The notes below the pieces were generated by a model. That model was not told the origin of the DNA. It saw only the letters and a list, made by a program, of their open reading frames with translations, and made no database searches. The position numbers and the translations under genes are program-made. A stretch of DNA of 64,000 bases. It comes from an uncultured Tolumonas sp. GTDB lineage: Bacteria > Pseudomonadota > Gammaproteobacteria > Enterobacterales > Aeromonadaceae. Of this stretch, positions 1-8,952 are shown piece by piece (position 1 is the first letter of the stretch; every line of letters begins with the position of its first letter). The DNA is taken from contig NZ_OY829945.1 in assembly GCF_963556105.2 (NCBI RefSeq), forward strand, positions 74,501 through 138,500, read 5' to 3'.

Positions 1-1270
1 CCTCGATCGGGGACAGGCGCATGGCCCGGAGGGCTGGATAGAGTCCGAAGGCGATCGCCAGGGCCAGGGCCACCAGCCACGCCACGGCCAGCCCGAAGGG
101 GTTGACCACCACGCCGTAGGGGAACTTGTCCGCGATGGCCCGGCAGACGGCCGCCCCGAGCCCCGTGCCTCCCAGCGCCCCCAGGGCGGCCAGGATCAGT
201 GCCTCCAGGAGGAACTGGATGAAGATCTCCTGATCCGTCGCTCCCACGGCCTTCCGCAGGCCCACCTCGTAGCGGCGGTCCGAGAACGAGATCAGCATCA
301 CGGAGAGCACGCCCACGCCGCCGACGAGGAGCACGGTCCCCGAGAGGCAGGCGAGCACGATGCGCCAGTTGCGCATCTCGGCCATGAAGTTCCGGTAGCT
401 TCGGGTCGCCTCGGCGTTCAGGTCCAGGATCCGGGTGTCCTCGACCCCGTGGTGGGCCTGGCGCGCCCGGTCCACCATGAGGGCCGAGACCGCCTTGAGA
501 TCTCTGCTGGAGAACAGCTTGACGCCCAGCTGGTCCAGCCGGTGGGTGGGCTCCAGCCGGTCCATGTAGGCCTCCAGGGGAACCAGGATCCCGTTGGCGT
601 CGGCATAGGCATCGTCGTTGAAGATCGTCAGGGGAGCCAGCACGCCGACCACCTGGAAGGCGACGCCTTCCACCATCACCTTCCGGCCCACGGGATCCAC
701 CCCCCCCAGCAGCTTGGATGCGAAGGTCGATCCCAGCACGGCCACCGGCCGGCGCTGGCGCTGGTCCTCGTCCGTGAGCCCACGTCCCGACGCGATCCGG
801 CGGTTCATGGTGGCGGCGTAGTTCGGGGTGACGCCGGAGACGTAGGCCGTCTCGGAGCCGTGGGCGACCCGGATCGCCGACTCCCGCGTGGCGCGCGGAA
901 GGAAGGCCATGATCCGCGGGTCCGGCACCGTCAGGCGGGGCAGATCCTCGATCCGGAGACCCGGGCTGATGGCGAACCGGTTCTTCTCCAGGGTCGTCTG
1001 CGGCGCCTTCGCAGCCAGCACCAGGGTCCCGTCCCAGCTCATGCCGGCGAACCCCGTGCGGACCTTGTCGACCACCCCGTCCAGCACGGATGTGAGCACC
1101 ACCTGGGCGAAGACGCCCAGCATGAGCAGGGTGAGGGTCAGGAAGGAGCGCAGCTTGTGGGCCCAGAGCTCGGAAAGGCCGCTGGCCACGATCTCCAGGC
1201 CGAGCGCCGCCTGGTGGCGCAGGCGACGGGCCAGCGGGGAACTTCGGGAGGTGAAGGGATGCTCACTCAT
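1..1270 (-). CDS. MacB-like ABC transporter permease (FtsX family), 3' end cut by window edge
   Basis: Membrane subunit of a MacAB/LolCDE-type tripartite efflux ABC system in the inner membrane. The ATG at 1270 opens a frame that stays open to base 1, about 423 codons. The protein has an N-terminal membrane segment (residues roughly 38-65), a large periplasmic MacB-PCD domain containing PVAVLGSTFA, and C-terminal membrane helices with the family motif EVGLRKAVGAT. The visible end, RLSPIE, matches the usual last residues, so only about five residues are missing. It overlaps the upstream permease gene by 8 bp, indicating translational coupling. Having two MacB-like permease genes in one operon suggests a heterodimeric transporter. 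The substrate cannot be inferred. Confidence 0.88.
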   Translation of the reverse strand, partial: MSEHPFTSRSSPLARRLRHQAALGLEIVASGLSELWAHKLRSFLTLTLLMLGVFAQVVLTSVLDGVVDKVRTGFAGMSWDGTLVLAAKAPQTTLEKNRFAISPGLRIEDLPRLTVPDPRIMAFLPRATRESAIRVAHGSETAYVSGVTPNYAATMNRRIASGRGLTDEDQRQRRPVAVLGSTFASKLLGGVDPVGRKVMVEGVAFQVVGVLAPLTIFNDDAYADANGILVPLEAYMDRLEPTHRLDQLGVKLFSSRDLKAVSALMVDRARQAHHGVEDTRILDLNAEATRSYRNFMAEMRNWRIVLACLSGTVLLVGGVGVLSVMLISFSDRRYEVGLRKAVGATDQEIFIQFLLEALILAALGALGGTGLGAAVCRAIADKFPYGVVVNPFGLAVAWLVALALAIAFGLYPALRAMRLSPIE

Positions 1271-2510
1271 AGCGCAGGGCTTCCATCGGGGACAGTCGGC
1301 TGGCCTTCCAGGCCGGGTACAGGGCGAAGAGGAAGCCGGTGACGCCCGCGAGGGCGAAGGCCCAGGCGAAGCTGGACGGCCGCATGGCCAGCGGGATCTC
1401 CAGGATGCGCGTGATCGCCCAGGAGAAGGCGGTGCCGGTCACCAGGCCCACCAGGGAGCCCAGGCCGGTGAGCAGCAGGGACTCGGTCACGAAGCCCAGG
1501 AAGATCTCCCTGCCGGAGGCGCCCAATGCCATCTTCAGCCCGACCTCGTGGATCCGCTCCCGGAGGGAGGCCATCTGGATGTTCACGTTCACGATCCCCC
1601 CGCCCACGAGGGCGAGGAGGCCGGAGAGGAGGAAGATCAGGTCGTACACGTCCTCCTGGCTGCGGGCCTTGCGGACGCGGCGGCTGACGTCGTCCAGGCG
1701 GAAGTCCTCCTGGAGGCGGTGGCTGCTCTTGAGCAGGGTGGTGAGCGCCTGGGAGAAGCGGGGCAGGGCGCCCAGCTCCGGGACCTTGAATGACACCAGG
1801 TCCACTCGCTGCTGGAAATCAGCCTGCAGCCGCTTCTGGACGAACCGGGCGGGCATCGCGATGAGTCTGTTGCGGCGGGCGAACAGGTTGCGGTCGGACG
1901 CGGAGAAGCGGAAGACCCGCTCCTGGAGCACGCCCACCACCTGCACCGGGATCCCGCCCACGGTGAGGCGGCGGCCCACGGCGTCTCCGGATGGGAAGAA
2001 CCTGGCCGCGGCCTCCGTGCCCAGGACGGCCACCGGGGCGCCCTCGTGCGCCTCCATGGGCGAAAAGCCGCGCCCCTCCCCGAGGGCATAGCCGCCCAGG
2101 GGCAGGAAGTCCGCATCGATGCCGGTCACCTCGCGCTCCAGGTCCGCGGACTCGGACCGGATCCGCACGGTCGCCTGGCGCTGGAGGCTGATCCCCTTGA
2201 CGGCCTCGGCGTCCAGGGCCCGGCCCCGGCTGCCGTCCTCGGCGCGGAGCCCGAGGTTGGCGGACTGCAGTGCGGTGGGCCTGGAGGTCTCCGGCAGGGG
2301 CACCGGGCGGACGACCAGCTTGTCCAGGCCGCCGAGCCTGACGTAGAGCTCTTCGGAACGCCGGCGCTGGCTGTCGGAGATGGAGAAGCCCCCCAGCACC
2401 GAGGCGACACCCAGGATGACGCCCAGGCCCTGGAGGAGGGCGCGGCCGAGGTTCTGCCGCAGCTCGATCCAGGCCTCGCGGAGCCGTTCGAGGAGGATGC
2501 CGGTGCCCAC
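1263..2510 (-). CDS. MacB-like ABC transporter permease (FtsX family)
   Basis: Second permease of the same operon, 415 aa. It has an N-terminal helix (about residues 20-45, ALLQGLGVILGVASVLGG), a periplasmic PCD domain with APVAVLGTEAA, three C-terminal helices and the FtsX-family signature EVGLKMALGAS. The C-terminus LSPMEALRYE is typical of MacB permeases. It starts 4 bp after the ATPase gene and overlaps the next permease by 8 bp. Unlike E. coli MacB, permease and ATPase are separate polypeptides, which is common outside the Enterobacteria. Inference: it pairs with the downstream permease in a heterodimer. Confidence 0.9.
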   Translation of the reverse strand: MGTGILLERLREAWIELRQNLGRALLQGLGVILGVASVLGGFSISDSQRRRSEELYVRLGGLDKLVVRPVPLPETSRPTALQSANLGLRAEDGSRGRALDAEAVKGISLQRQATVRIRSESADLEREVTGIDADFLPLGGYALGEGRGFSPMEAHEGAPVAVLGTEAAARFFPSGDAVGRRLTVGGIPVQVVGVLQERVFRFSASDRNLFARRNRLIAMPARFVQKRLQADFQQRVDLVSFKVPELGALPRFSQALTTLLKSSHRLQEDFRLDDVSRRVRKARSQEDVYDLIFLLSGLLALVGGGIVNVNIQMASLRERIHEVGLKMALGASGREIFLGFVTESLLLTGLGSLVGLVTGTAFSWAITRILEIPLAMRPSSFAWAFALAGVTGFLFALYPAWKASRLSPMEALRYE

Positions 2511-2514
2511 GGCT

Positions 2515-3192
2515 TCAGGCTCCGTCGGCCACGCGGCCGTCCTGGATCAGGATCCGCCGGTGGGCCTGGGCCGCGATCCCCGGGTCGTGGGTCACGAGGA
2601 TCACCGTGTTGCCCTGGCGGTTCAGGTCCTTGAACAGGGCCAGGATCTCGGCGCCGGTGTGGGAGTCCAGCGCGCCGGTCGGCTCGTCGGCGAGCAGCAC
2701 GGTGGGGCGGTTGGCCAGGGCCCGGGCGATGGAGACCCGCTGCTTCTGGCCCCCCGAAAGTTCGGCGGGATAGCGTTCCGCCTTGGCCTCGAGGCCCACC
2801 TGGGTCAGGAGCGCCAGGGCCCGGGTCCGCCGCTCCTCCCGCCCGATCCCGGCGTAGAGCATCGGGAGCTCGACGTTGCGCAGGACGGTGGCCCTCGGCA
2901 GCAGGTTGTAGGCCTGGAAGACGAAGCCGATCTTCGCGTTGCGGATGGAGGCCAGCTCGGTGCCCGAGCGCTCCTGTACTTCGGTGCCGTCCAGGAGGTA
3001 CCGACCGCCCGTGGGCCGGTCCAGGCAGCCCAGGATGGCCATCAGCGTGGACTTCCCGGAGCCGGAGGGCCCGATCAGGGCGACGAGCTCCCCGGGCTCC
3101 ACCCGGACATCCACGCCGCGCAGGGCGTGGACCTCGCTGCCGCCGCTGCCGAAGATCTTGGTGATGCCCATGGTTTCGATGACCGCGTCCAT
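2515..3192 (-). CDS. ABC transporter ATP-binding protein, MacB/LolD type
   Basis: Cytoplasmic ATPase driving the MacAB-like exporter, 225 aa. Walker A GPSGSGKST lies at residues 41-49, the Q-loop glutamine at 93, the signature LSGGQKQR at 145-152, Walker B VLLADEP at 165-171, and the switch histidine in VTHD. Length and motif spacing are those of LolD/MacB nucleotide-binding domains. The ATG shares one base with the stop of the adaptor gene (TGATG), so the two are translationally coupled. Confidence 0.94.
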   Translation of the reverse strand: MDAVIETMGITKIFGSGGSEVHALRGVDVRVEPGELVALIGPSGSGKSTLMAILGCLDRPTGGRYLLDGTEVQERSGTELASIRNAKIGFVFQAYNLLPRATVLRNVELPMLYAGIGREERRTRALALLTQVGLEAKAERYPAELSGGQKQRVSIARALANRPTVLLADEPTGALDSHTGAEILALFKDLNRQGNTVILVTHDPGIAAQAHRRILIQDGRVADGA

Positions 3193-4409
3193 CAGAAGCT
3201 GTCCTCGTCCTTCTCGACCTTCTTCCGGGTCGGATCTTCCAGGCAGACCGTCTCGCCCCCCTTCAGGCCCTCCAGGATCTCCACGCGCTCCAGGGTGGCG
3301 ATGCCGGCCTTGACGGGAACGGGGTCGAAATACTCCCGCCAGTGCTCAGAGAGCCAGACGAACTTGGAGCGGCCCGAGAGGCCCTCCCGGGCCTGGGTGA
3401 GCGCTCTGGGTGAGAGGGCCGGCTTCAGCCGATAGACCACGGTCCGGCCGTCCTGCAGCTGGAGGGCCTCCAGCGGCACGGAGAGGGCCTGGTTCCTGCG
3501 CTCGCCCAGGATCTCGACATTGGTGGTCATGCCCGTGCGGAAGGCCTCCGTGAGCTCGTCCAGGGCGATTTCCACCTTGAAGACCTTCACCCGGTCCACC
3601 ACCTCGGCGGCCGGGGACACGAAGCGGACCCGGCCGTTGAAGGCCCGCTGGGGGTATGCGTCCAGGGTGATGCGGACCGGCTGGCCCACCCGGACCTTCG
3701 CGATGTCCACCTCGTTCAGGTTCACCTTCACGATGAGCGACTTCAGGTCGGCCACCGTGAAGACGACCGTGCCGGCGTTGTAGCTGGAGACGCCGCTGGT
3801 GATGGTGTCTCCCGGCTCCACGCCCTTCTTGATCACCACGCCGTCCATGGGCGAGGTCACCCGGGCGAGCTGGGTGGTGGCGTTGCCGCTGATGGGGATG
3901 CCGCGGGCCTCGACGATCTGGTACCGGGTCCGGGCGGCCTTGTAGACCTCCTCGGCGATGTCCCGGGAGGTCCTGGCACTCCGGTACGCCTGCTCGGAGA
4001 TGAGGCCCTCCCGGTACAGGGCCTCCTGCTGGGCGAAGTCTCGCTCGGCGTTGCGGAAGTTCACCCGCGCCTGGGAGAGGCTGCCCTGGACATCGGAGAG
4101 GGTCTGGGCCTGGTTCACGTCGGGCTCCACCTCCGCAAGCAGCTCGCCCGGCCTGACCTCGGCACCCTCCCGCACCTTGAGACTCACGACCTTGCCCGAG
4201 ACTGCGGACTTCACCTCCACCTTGGTGAGCGGATCCACGATGCCCACCTCCTTCACGCTGACCTGCAGGTCGTCCCTGAGGACCTGGCCGACCCGGAAGG
4301 GCAGCTCCTGTTGGGCCCCGGAGGTCCCGGCACGCATCCTGGCCGCCACGACCAGGGCGCCGGCCACGGCCAGCCCCGCAAATCCCGCGATCCACCAGCG
4401 CCTTTGCAT
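3192..4409 (-). CDS. Periplasmic adaptor protein, HlyD/MacA family
   Basis: Membrane-fusion subunit linking the ABC exporter to an outer-membrane channel. I chose the ATG at 4409 (MQRRWWIAG), 405 aa, because AAGGA lies 7 nt upstream. A longer in-frame extension to 4748 has no support. The protein has an N-terminal anchor helix (about residues 5-22), a split lipoyl/biotinyl domain (VVSLKVREGAEVRPGELLAE, then SPMDGVVIKKGVEPGDTI), a coiled-coil hairpin between the halves, and a beta-barrel domain (VNLNEVDIAKVRVGQPV). First gene of the operon adaptor-ATPase-permease-permease. No TolC homologue is adjacent. Confidence 0.9.
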   Translation of the reverse strand: MQRRWWIAGFAGLAVAGALVVAARMRAGTSGAQQELPFRVGQVLRDDLQVSVKEVGIVDPLTKVEVKSAVSGKVVSLKVREGAEVRPGELLAEVEPDVNQAQTLSDVQGSLSQARVNFRNAERDFAQQEALYREGLISEQAYRSARTSRDIAEEVYKAARTRYQIVEARGIPISGNATTQLARVTSPMDGVVIKKGVEPGDTITSGVSSYNAGTVVFTVADLKSLIVKVNLNEVDIAKVRVGQPVRITLDAYPQRAFNGRVRFVSPAAEVVDRVKVFKVEIALDELTEAFRTGMTTNVEILGERRNQALSVPLEALQLQDGRTVVYRLKPALSPRALTQAREGLSGRSKFVWLSEHWREYFDPVPVKAGIATLERVEILEGLKGGETVCLEDPTRKKVEKDEDSF

Positions 4410-4704
4410 GTCCATTCCTTTTCTCTGGACCTCCCTGCCGGGCCTGGTCCCCATTCGAAGGATAGTCAGCCGAGAAGCCGGCCAGGGTACCCACCCGTCG
4501 TAGCTGCAGGGCGGATCGGCGAACGGTGCGAGGGGATCGGCGAAGACGTCGCGGCCCCCTGGACCGTGCGCTTGGCAGGAACCCGGGGGCCGGGCCACCA
4601 TGGATGGATGCAGCTCAACCAAGGGGAGCTCCCCGTCAGGGACCACGCCTCCGCCCGGGCCCGCCGGCACCGGGCAGCCCCGTCTGCGCGATGAAGCCCC
4701 CGCG
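4410..4704. other. Divergent intergenic region, efflux operon / WYL regulator
   Basis: A 295-bp stretch between the start of the adaptor gene and the WYL regulator. Open frames here are low-complexity GC-rich readings with no recognisable protein. It must hold the promoters of both transcription units, but I see no convincing -10/-35 pair and no clear inverted-repeat operator. Confidence 0.5.
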
Positions 4705-5640
4705 ATGAAGAAGGCGGAGCGCCTGAACTGGATCATCATGACCCTCAAGCAGCGGGGGAAGATGACCGCGGCCGAGCTGGCCCGCTACATGGAGGTCTCT
4801 CCCCGGACCATCTACCGGGACATGACCGCCCTGGGCGAGATCCGGGTCCCGGTCACGGTGCATGAGGGCGCGGACGGAGGCTACGAGATCGATCCCTCGT
4901 ACTTCCTGCCGACCATCCGGCTCAACGACCGCGAGATCCTGGTCCTGCTGATGCTCCTGAAGTTCGCGGAGCAGCTCCACATGGAGGAGTTCCTGGGCGG
5001 GATCCGGACCCTCGGGCACAAGCTCCTCGAAATCTGCCGGGGCGACTCGGAACGGCTCCAGGCGGCCATCGCGCGCATCCGCTTCGACATGGGGGCCGTC
5101 CTCCCCGAGCGTTATCCCGAGGGCATCTTCTCGCTGCTGATCGAGGCGTTCGCGGACCGGCGCAGGCTGCGGCTGGCCTATTTCACGCCCCTGCGCGGCG
5201 AGCTCTCCGAGCGGGAGGTCACCCCCCTCGAGCTGGTCTATGTCGACGGGTGCTGGTACCTGTACGCCCACTGCCACCTGCGCAACGAGCAGCGCACCTT
5301 CCGCCTGGACCGGATCCGGAGCGCGGGCCTGCTGCAGGAGGAGGCGCTGGCCGGCCCGCCGGACGCGGCCCCCGGGGAACCGCTCCAGGAGATCCTGCTG
5401 GAGATGGACCCCAGGCTCTTCGACCTGGTCGAGGCGGACGAGGCCATGCGCGGAGCCGATATCACCCCGCTGGCCGGCGGCCGGCTGGAGGTGCGCCTGG
5501 TCCGCAGGCGGCTCGACTACTTCGAGCACCTGGCCTTCCGCAATGTGGAGCAGGTTACGGTGAAGTCGCCTCCGGCCCTGGTGGCCTCCATCCGGGCCAA
5601 GCTCTCCCTGGGGATCCGGAAATACGGCCAGGAACCCTGA
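4705..5640 (+). CDS. WYL-domain transcriptional regulator (HTH_11 + WYL)
   Basis: Predicted DNA-binding regulator, 311 aa. The N-terminal DeoR-like helix-turn-helix (residues about 1-60) contains MTAAELARYMEVSPRTIYRD, and the sequence continues into GADGGYEI, a junction typical of YafY-type proteins. A WYL sensor domain occupies roughly residues 145-225 (ELVYVDGCWYLYAHCHLRNE), followed by a C-terminal extension (WCX type). I start at the ATG giving MKKAERLNWI because homology begins there; the frame is open further upstream. It is transcribed away from the MacAB-like operon and is the obvious candidate regulator for it (inference from position). Confidence 0.85.
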   Translation: MKKAERLNWIIMTLKQRGKMTAAELARYMEVSPRTIYRDMTALGEIRVPVTVHEGADGGYEIDPSYFLPTIRLNDREILVLLMLLKFAEQLHMEEFLGGIRTLGHKLLEICRGDSERLQAAIARIRFDMGAVLPERYPEGIFSLLIEAFADRRRLRLAYFTPLRGELSEREVTPLELVYVDGCWYLYAHCHLRNEQRTFRLDRIRSAGLLQEEALAGPPDAAPGEPLQEILLEMDPRLFDLVEADEAMRGADITPLAGGRLEVRLVRRRLDYFEHLAFRNVEQVTVKSPPALVASIRAKLSLGIRKYGQEP

Positions 5641-5704
5641 CAGGTATCTGTCCCAGTTGCCTCCCGAGAATCACGCTGCACAGGCTGTGCGCTCGGGAGG
5701 AAGG

Positions 5705-6652
5705 ATGGACTACCGGAACTACAAGCTGCTGGATGCGCGGATCGACGCGCGCTTCGAGGCGCGGGACTTCCAGGCGGCGCTGGGACTCATCGACCACGGC
5801 CTCGAGGCCTTTCCCGAGCGCTCCGTGGAACTGGAGGCCTACCGGCTCGCCTGCCACCGGGAGCAGGGTCACCTCGAGCGCTGCCTGGAGCTCATGGATG
5901 AAGGGCTCGCCGCCGGACGGTTCTACTCGATCTACTGGAAGAGCTGGGATGTCATCCGGTCCCTGCCGGGCTATGCGGAGCTGGACCGCCGGAACCGGGG
6001 CAACCGGGACCGGGCCCAGGTCGAGTCCCTGCCGTGCTTCCAGGTCGTGACCCCGCCGGGGCACGACGCCTCGCGGCCCCATCCGCTGGCGATCGTGCTG
6101 CACGGCGACGGGAACGGCTGCCACCTCGACACGATGGTGCACGAGTGGAGCGCCGGGCCCTATCTCAGGCGGGGCTTCGTCGTCTGCTACATGCAGTCCT
6201 CCCGGGTGGAGTGCACCGGCGGCTTCGGCTGGACCCGGGACTACGGCCGGAGCCGGAGCGAGATCCACGGCATGATGCGCAAGGTCGCGGAACAGTGCCG
6301 GATCGACGAGCGGTGCGTCGTGCTGGGCGGGTTCTCCGGCGGCGCCATGGCCTCCGTGGACCTCCTGTTCGACGGCGGCCTGCCCCTGAAGGGCGTCATC
6401 GCCCTCTGCCCGGCCAGCACCGGCAGCGAGAAGCCGGAGACGCTGGCCCGCGCCGCCGCCGTGGGGACGCGGGTCGTGCTCCTCGAGGGCGAGCTGTCCG
6501 GCCAAGTCGAGGACCAGGTGGCCCTCGCCGACCTGCTGCGGGAGGCGGGCATCGCCCAAGCCTTCCTGCGAAACCCGGGCATCGGCCACGCCATCCCCGC
6601 CGATATGGATGCCAGGCTCGAGGAGGCCCTCGACTTCATCCTCCATCCCTAG
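5705..6652 (+). CDS. Alpha/beta hydrolase (esterase-like) with N-terminal helical region
   Basis: Serine hydrolase of 315 aa. The first ~90 residues are helical, TPR-like repeats (FQAALGLIDHGLEAFPE, then GHLERCLELMDEGLAAG). The hydrolase domain follows: an oxyanion-loop motif HGDGN at 133-137, the nucleophile elbow GFSGG with Ser211, and a likely catalytic histidine at 295 in GIGHAIP. No signal peptide, so a cytoplasmic location is likely. The ATG is preceded by GGGAGGAAGG. The substrate is unknown; the fold family covers acyl esterases and phospholipase/carboxylesterase-type enzymes. Confidence 0.75.
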   Translation: MDYRNYKLLDARIDARFEARDFQAALGLIDHGLEAFPERSVELEAYRLACHREQGHLERCLELMDEGLAAGRFYSIYWKSWDVIRSLPGYAELDRRNRGNRDRAQVESLPCFQVVTPPGHDASRPHPLAIVLHGDGNGCHLDTMVHEWSAGPYLRRGFVVCYMQSSRVECTGGFGWTRDYGRSRSEIHGMMRKVAEQCRIDERCVVLGGFSGGAMASVDLLFDGGLPLKGVIALCPASTGSEKPETLARAAAVGTRVVLLEGELSGQVEDQVALADLLREAGIAQAFLRNPGIGHAIPADMDARLEEALDFILHP

Positions 6653-6653
6653 A

Positions 6654-6685
6654 ACGGGAAAGGGCCCCGGAGGGCCCTTTCCCGT
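6654..6685. terminator. Bidirectional hairpin terminator between convergent genes
   Basis: A perfect 14-bp stem (ACGGGAAAGGGCCC with its complement) closes a CGGA tetraloop. It lies 2 bp after the hydrolase stop and 13 bp before the acetate kinase stop on the other strand. There is no long T tract, as is usual in very GC-rich genomes. Confidence 0.8.
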
Positions 6686-6698
6686 GAGTGGTCCGCGA

Positions 6699-7883
6699 CT
6701 AGGCGAACTTGGCCGCGAAGCGGGCCATGGCCAGCTCCTCGTTGGTGGGGATGACGGCCACGGCGGTGCGGGACTCGGGGGTGGAGATGAGGCGGTCGTC
6801 CTTGCGGCGGGTGTTGTTGATCTTCTCGTCCAGCTTGATGCCGTAGAGGTTGGCGAGCCGCGTGCAGATCCAGGAGCGCAGCATGGGGCCGTTCTCGCCG
6901 ATGCCGGCGGTGAAGGTGATGCAGTCGATGCCGTCCATGGCGGCGGCGTAGGCGCCGATGTACTTCAGCACGCCGTAGCCCAGCACCTCCATGGTCAGGC
7001 GGGCGCGCTCGCTGGTCTTGGCCTCCCACTGGGTCTCGATCTCGCGGCAGTCGCTGCTGATGCCGGAAACGCCCAGCAGGCCGGACTGCTTGTTGAGGAT
7101 GGCGTTCATGCCCTTGGCGTCGAGGCCCTCCTTCTCCATGACGGTGATCAGGACGCCGGGATCCACGTTGCCGCTGCGGGTGCCCATGATGACGCCTTCC
7201 AGCGGGGTCAGGCCCATGCTGGTGTCCACGCTCTTGCCCCGGTCCACGGCCGTGATGGAGGAGCCGTTGCCCAGGTGGCAGGTCACGATCTTCAGCCGCT
7301 CGATGGGCTTGCCCAGCAGGGCGGCCGTGCGGTCGGCCACGTAGCGGTGGCTGGTGCCGTGGAAGCCGTAGCGGCGCAGGCCGAGCTTCTGGCAGAGGTC
7401 GTAGGGCAGGCCGTAGGTGAAGGCGTAGTCGGGCATGCTGTGGTGGAAGGCGGTGTCGAACACGGCGACGTGGGGCACCTTGGGGAACATCTCGCGGGCG
7501 GTCTTGATGCCCATGGCGTTGGCCGGGTTGTGCAGGGGGGCGTAGAAGGCCAGCTCCTCGATCTCCTGCAGGATGGCGTCGTTGACCACGATGGGATCGC
7601 CGAAGTTCGGGCCGCCGTGGGCCACGCGGTGGCCGACGGCCGCGACGTCCTGGCCCTTGAGCACGGTCTCGTGGAGCTTGTCCATGATGGCGGTCAGGGC
7701 CTCTTTGTGATCCTTCATGTCCAGCTCGAGGCGGCCCTTCTCGCCCTGGATGGTCCAGCGGACGAAGCCCTCGGACAGGCCGATGCGCTCGGCGATGCCG
7801 TCGGCGAGGGAGTCCTCGGTCGCCATGTTGATCACGTTGAACTTGAGGGAGCTGGAACCCGCGTTCAGGGTCAGGATGATCAT
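6699..7883 (-). CDS. ackA: Acetate kinase
   Basis: Interconverts acetate and acetyl phosphate with ATP; cytoplasmic, Pta-AckA pathway. 394 aa from the ATG at 7883 (MIILTLNAGSSSLK), with AAGGAG 7 nt upstream; an in-frame upstream extension to 7979 lacks homology. It shows the ASKHA-fold start NAGSSSLKF, the acetokinase signature VFDTAFHHSMP, VAHGG, HLGNGSSI, and TAGIGEN near the C-terminus. No pta lies next to it, so the phosphotransacetylase gene must be elsewhere. Monocistronic by position, closed by the hairpin at 6654-6685. Confidence 0.97.
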   Translation of the reverse strand: MIILTLNAGSSSLKFNVINMATEDSLADGIAERIGLSEGFVRWTIQGEKGRLELDMKDHKEALTAIMDKLHETVLKGQDVAAVGHRVAHGGPNFGDPIVVNDAILQEIEELAFYAPLHNPANAMGIKTAREMFPKVPHVAVFDTAFHHSMPDYAFTYGLPYDLCQKLGLRRYGFHGTSHRYVADRTAALLGKPIERLKIVTCHLGNGSSITAVDRGKSVDTSMGLTPLEGVIMGTRSGNVDPGVLITVMEKEGLDAKGMNAILNKQSGLLGVSGISSDCREIETQWEAKTSERARLTMEVLGYGVLKYIGAYAAAMDGIDCITFTAGIGENGPMLRSWICTRLANLYGIKLDEKINNTRRKDDRLISTPESRTAVAVIPTNEELAMARFAAKFA

Positions 7884-8087
7884 GGAAGTCTCCTTGGGTC
7901 GTGCGTTCGGTGGCCTCGGGCCGGGTGTTTGCTTCTGGAACGCAGCCTTGCCGCGAGGCCGGTCCGCCGGCCGATCCACGGAACTTGTCAGACGGGGCGC
8001 GCGGGAGGCGCAGCGCCGCCGCTCCTGGCGACTGCTCCAGTCCAGTTTACCGGCAAGGCCCCCGATTGCTCCAAAATACTCGCGTGA

Positions 8088-8948
8088 TCAGCGACCGTTC
8101 TTGCCTGCCCGGCAGACGCCCACCAGCGGGCAGGAGCGGCACCCGGGCAGGCGCCGCACCCCCGGGCAGTCACCCAGGATGCCGAGGTGCGACAGCGCGA
8201 AGTCGTACTTCAGCGGATCCCCGGGATCGGCGGAGCGGAGGGCGCTGGTGATCTCCTGGGCCATCCGTCCGTCCGGGGTGGCCCGGTGCGTCAGCCCGAT
8301 GAACCGGGAGACTCGGGCCACGTGGGTATCCAGGGGGATCACAAGGGCGTCCGCGGGGTAGCGGCGCCAGAGGCCCAGGTCGGGCCAGCCGGTCCGGACC
8401 ATCCAGCGCAGGAACATGCGCCAGCGCTTGCAGGCCGATCCCGCCTGGGGATCCGGCAGGGAGAACCGCAGGCCGGGACTGGTCGGCAGCTCCCGCCGGA
8501 GCCGCTGGACGAGCGCCGAGAGCTGCGCATCCGCGGCCACGCCGGGGGCGGGCAGGAGGTGGGCTTCCAGGCCCTGGCCGCTCTCCGCGTCCAGGCGCTG
8601 CCAGGCCGCCAGCCAGGCCACCAGGTCCGGCCCGGTGTGGAAGCGCCACTTCCAGGCCGCCAGGCCGGCGCCGAGGTCCGCGAGGTCGCCCGCCTTCGCC
8701 CGGCGCAGCCAGCCGGAGGGGGACGGTCCCAGCGGCTCGAGGGCCGCCGCGATGGCCCGCAGCATCGGTGCGACCCGGCCGTAGGCGAGGTGGGCGGCCA
8801 CCCAGGCGGCCACTTCCCGGTCGGAGTCCTCCCGGTAGCGCAGCGGGATGGAGAGAGGGTCCATGGCCAGGGCGTCCGGCCTCTCGTACTTCGCCCGGAT
8901 CCGCTCGAGGCCGGCCTTCAGGTCCATCGCTGTCCGGGGGGGCGGCAT
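8088..8948 (-). CDS. TIGR02757/DUF2400 family protein with C-terminal Fe-S type cysteine cluster
   Basis: 286 aa, related to the helix-hairpin-helix DNA glycosylase (endonuclease III) superfamily by family knowledge; a specific reaction is not established. Visible markers: PLSIPLRYREDSDREVAAW near residue 30, the long WRMFLRWMVR segment, IPLDTHVARVSRFIGL (an HhH-type catalytic-region signature) and a C-terminal four-cysteine cluster C-x6-C-x2-C-x5-C (DCPGVRRLPGCRSCPLVGVC). I take the ATG at 8948; an alternative ATG at 8927 lacks a Shine-Dalgarno. It begins 4 bp after the preceding minus-strand gene, so the two are probably co-transcribed. Confidence 0.8.
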   Translation of the reverse strand: MPPPRTAMDLKAGLERIRAKYERPDALAMDPLSIPLRYREDSDREVAAWVAAHLAYGRVAPMLRAIAAALEPLGPSPSGWLRRAKAGDLADLGAGLAAWKWRFHTGPDLVAWLAAWQRLDAESGQGLEAHLLPAPGVAADAQLSALVQRLRRELPTSPGLRFSLPDPQAGSACKRWRMFLRWMVRTGWPDLGLWRRYPADALVIPLDTHVARVSRFIGLTHRATPDGRMAQEITSALRSADPGDPLKYDFALSHLGILGDCPGVRRLPGCRSCPLVGVCRAGKNGR

Positions 8949-8952
8949 GGCC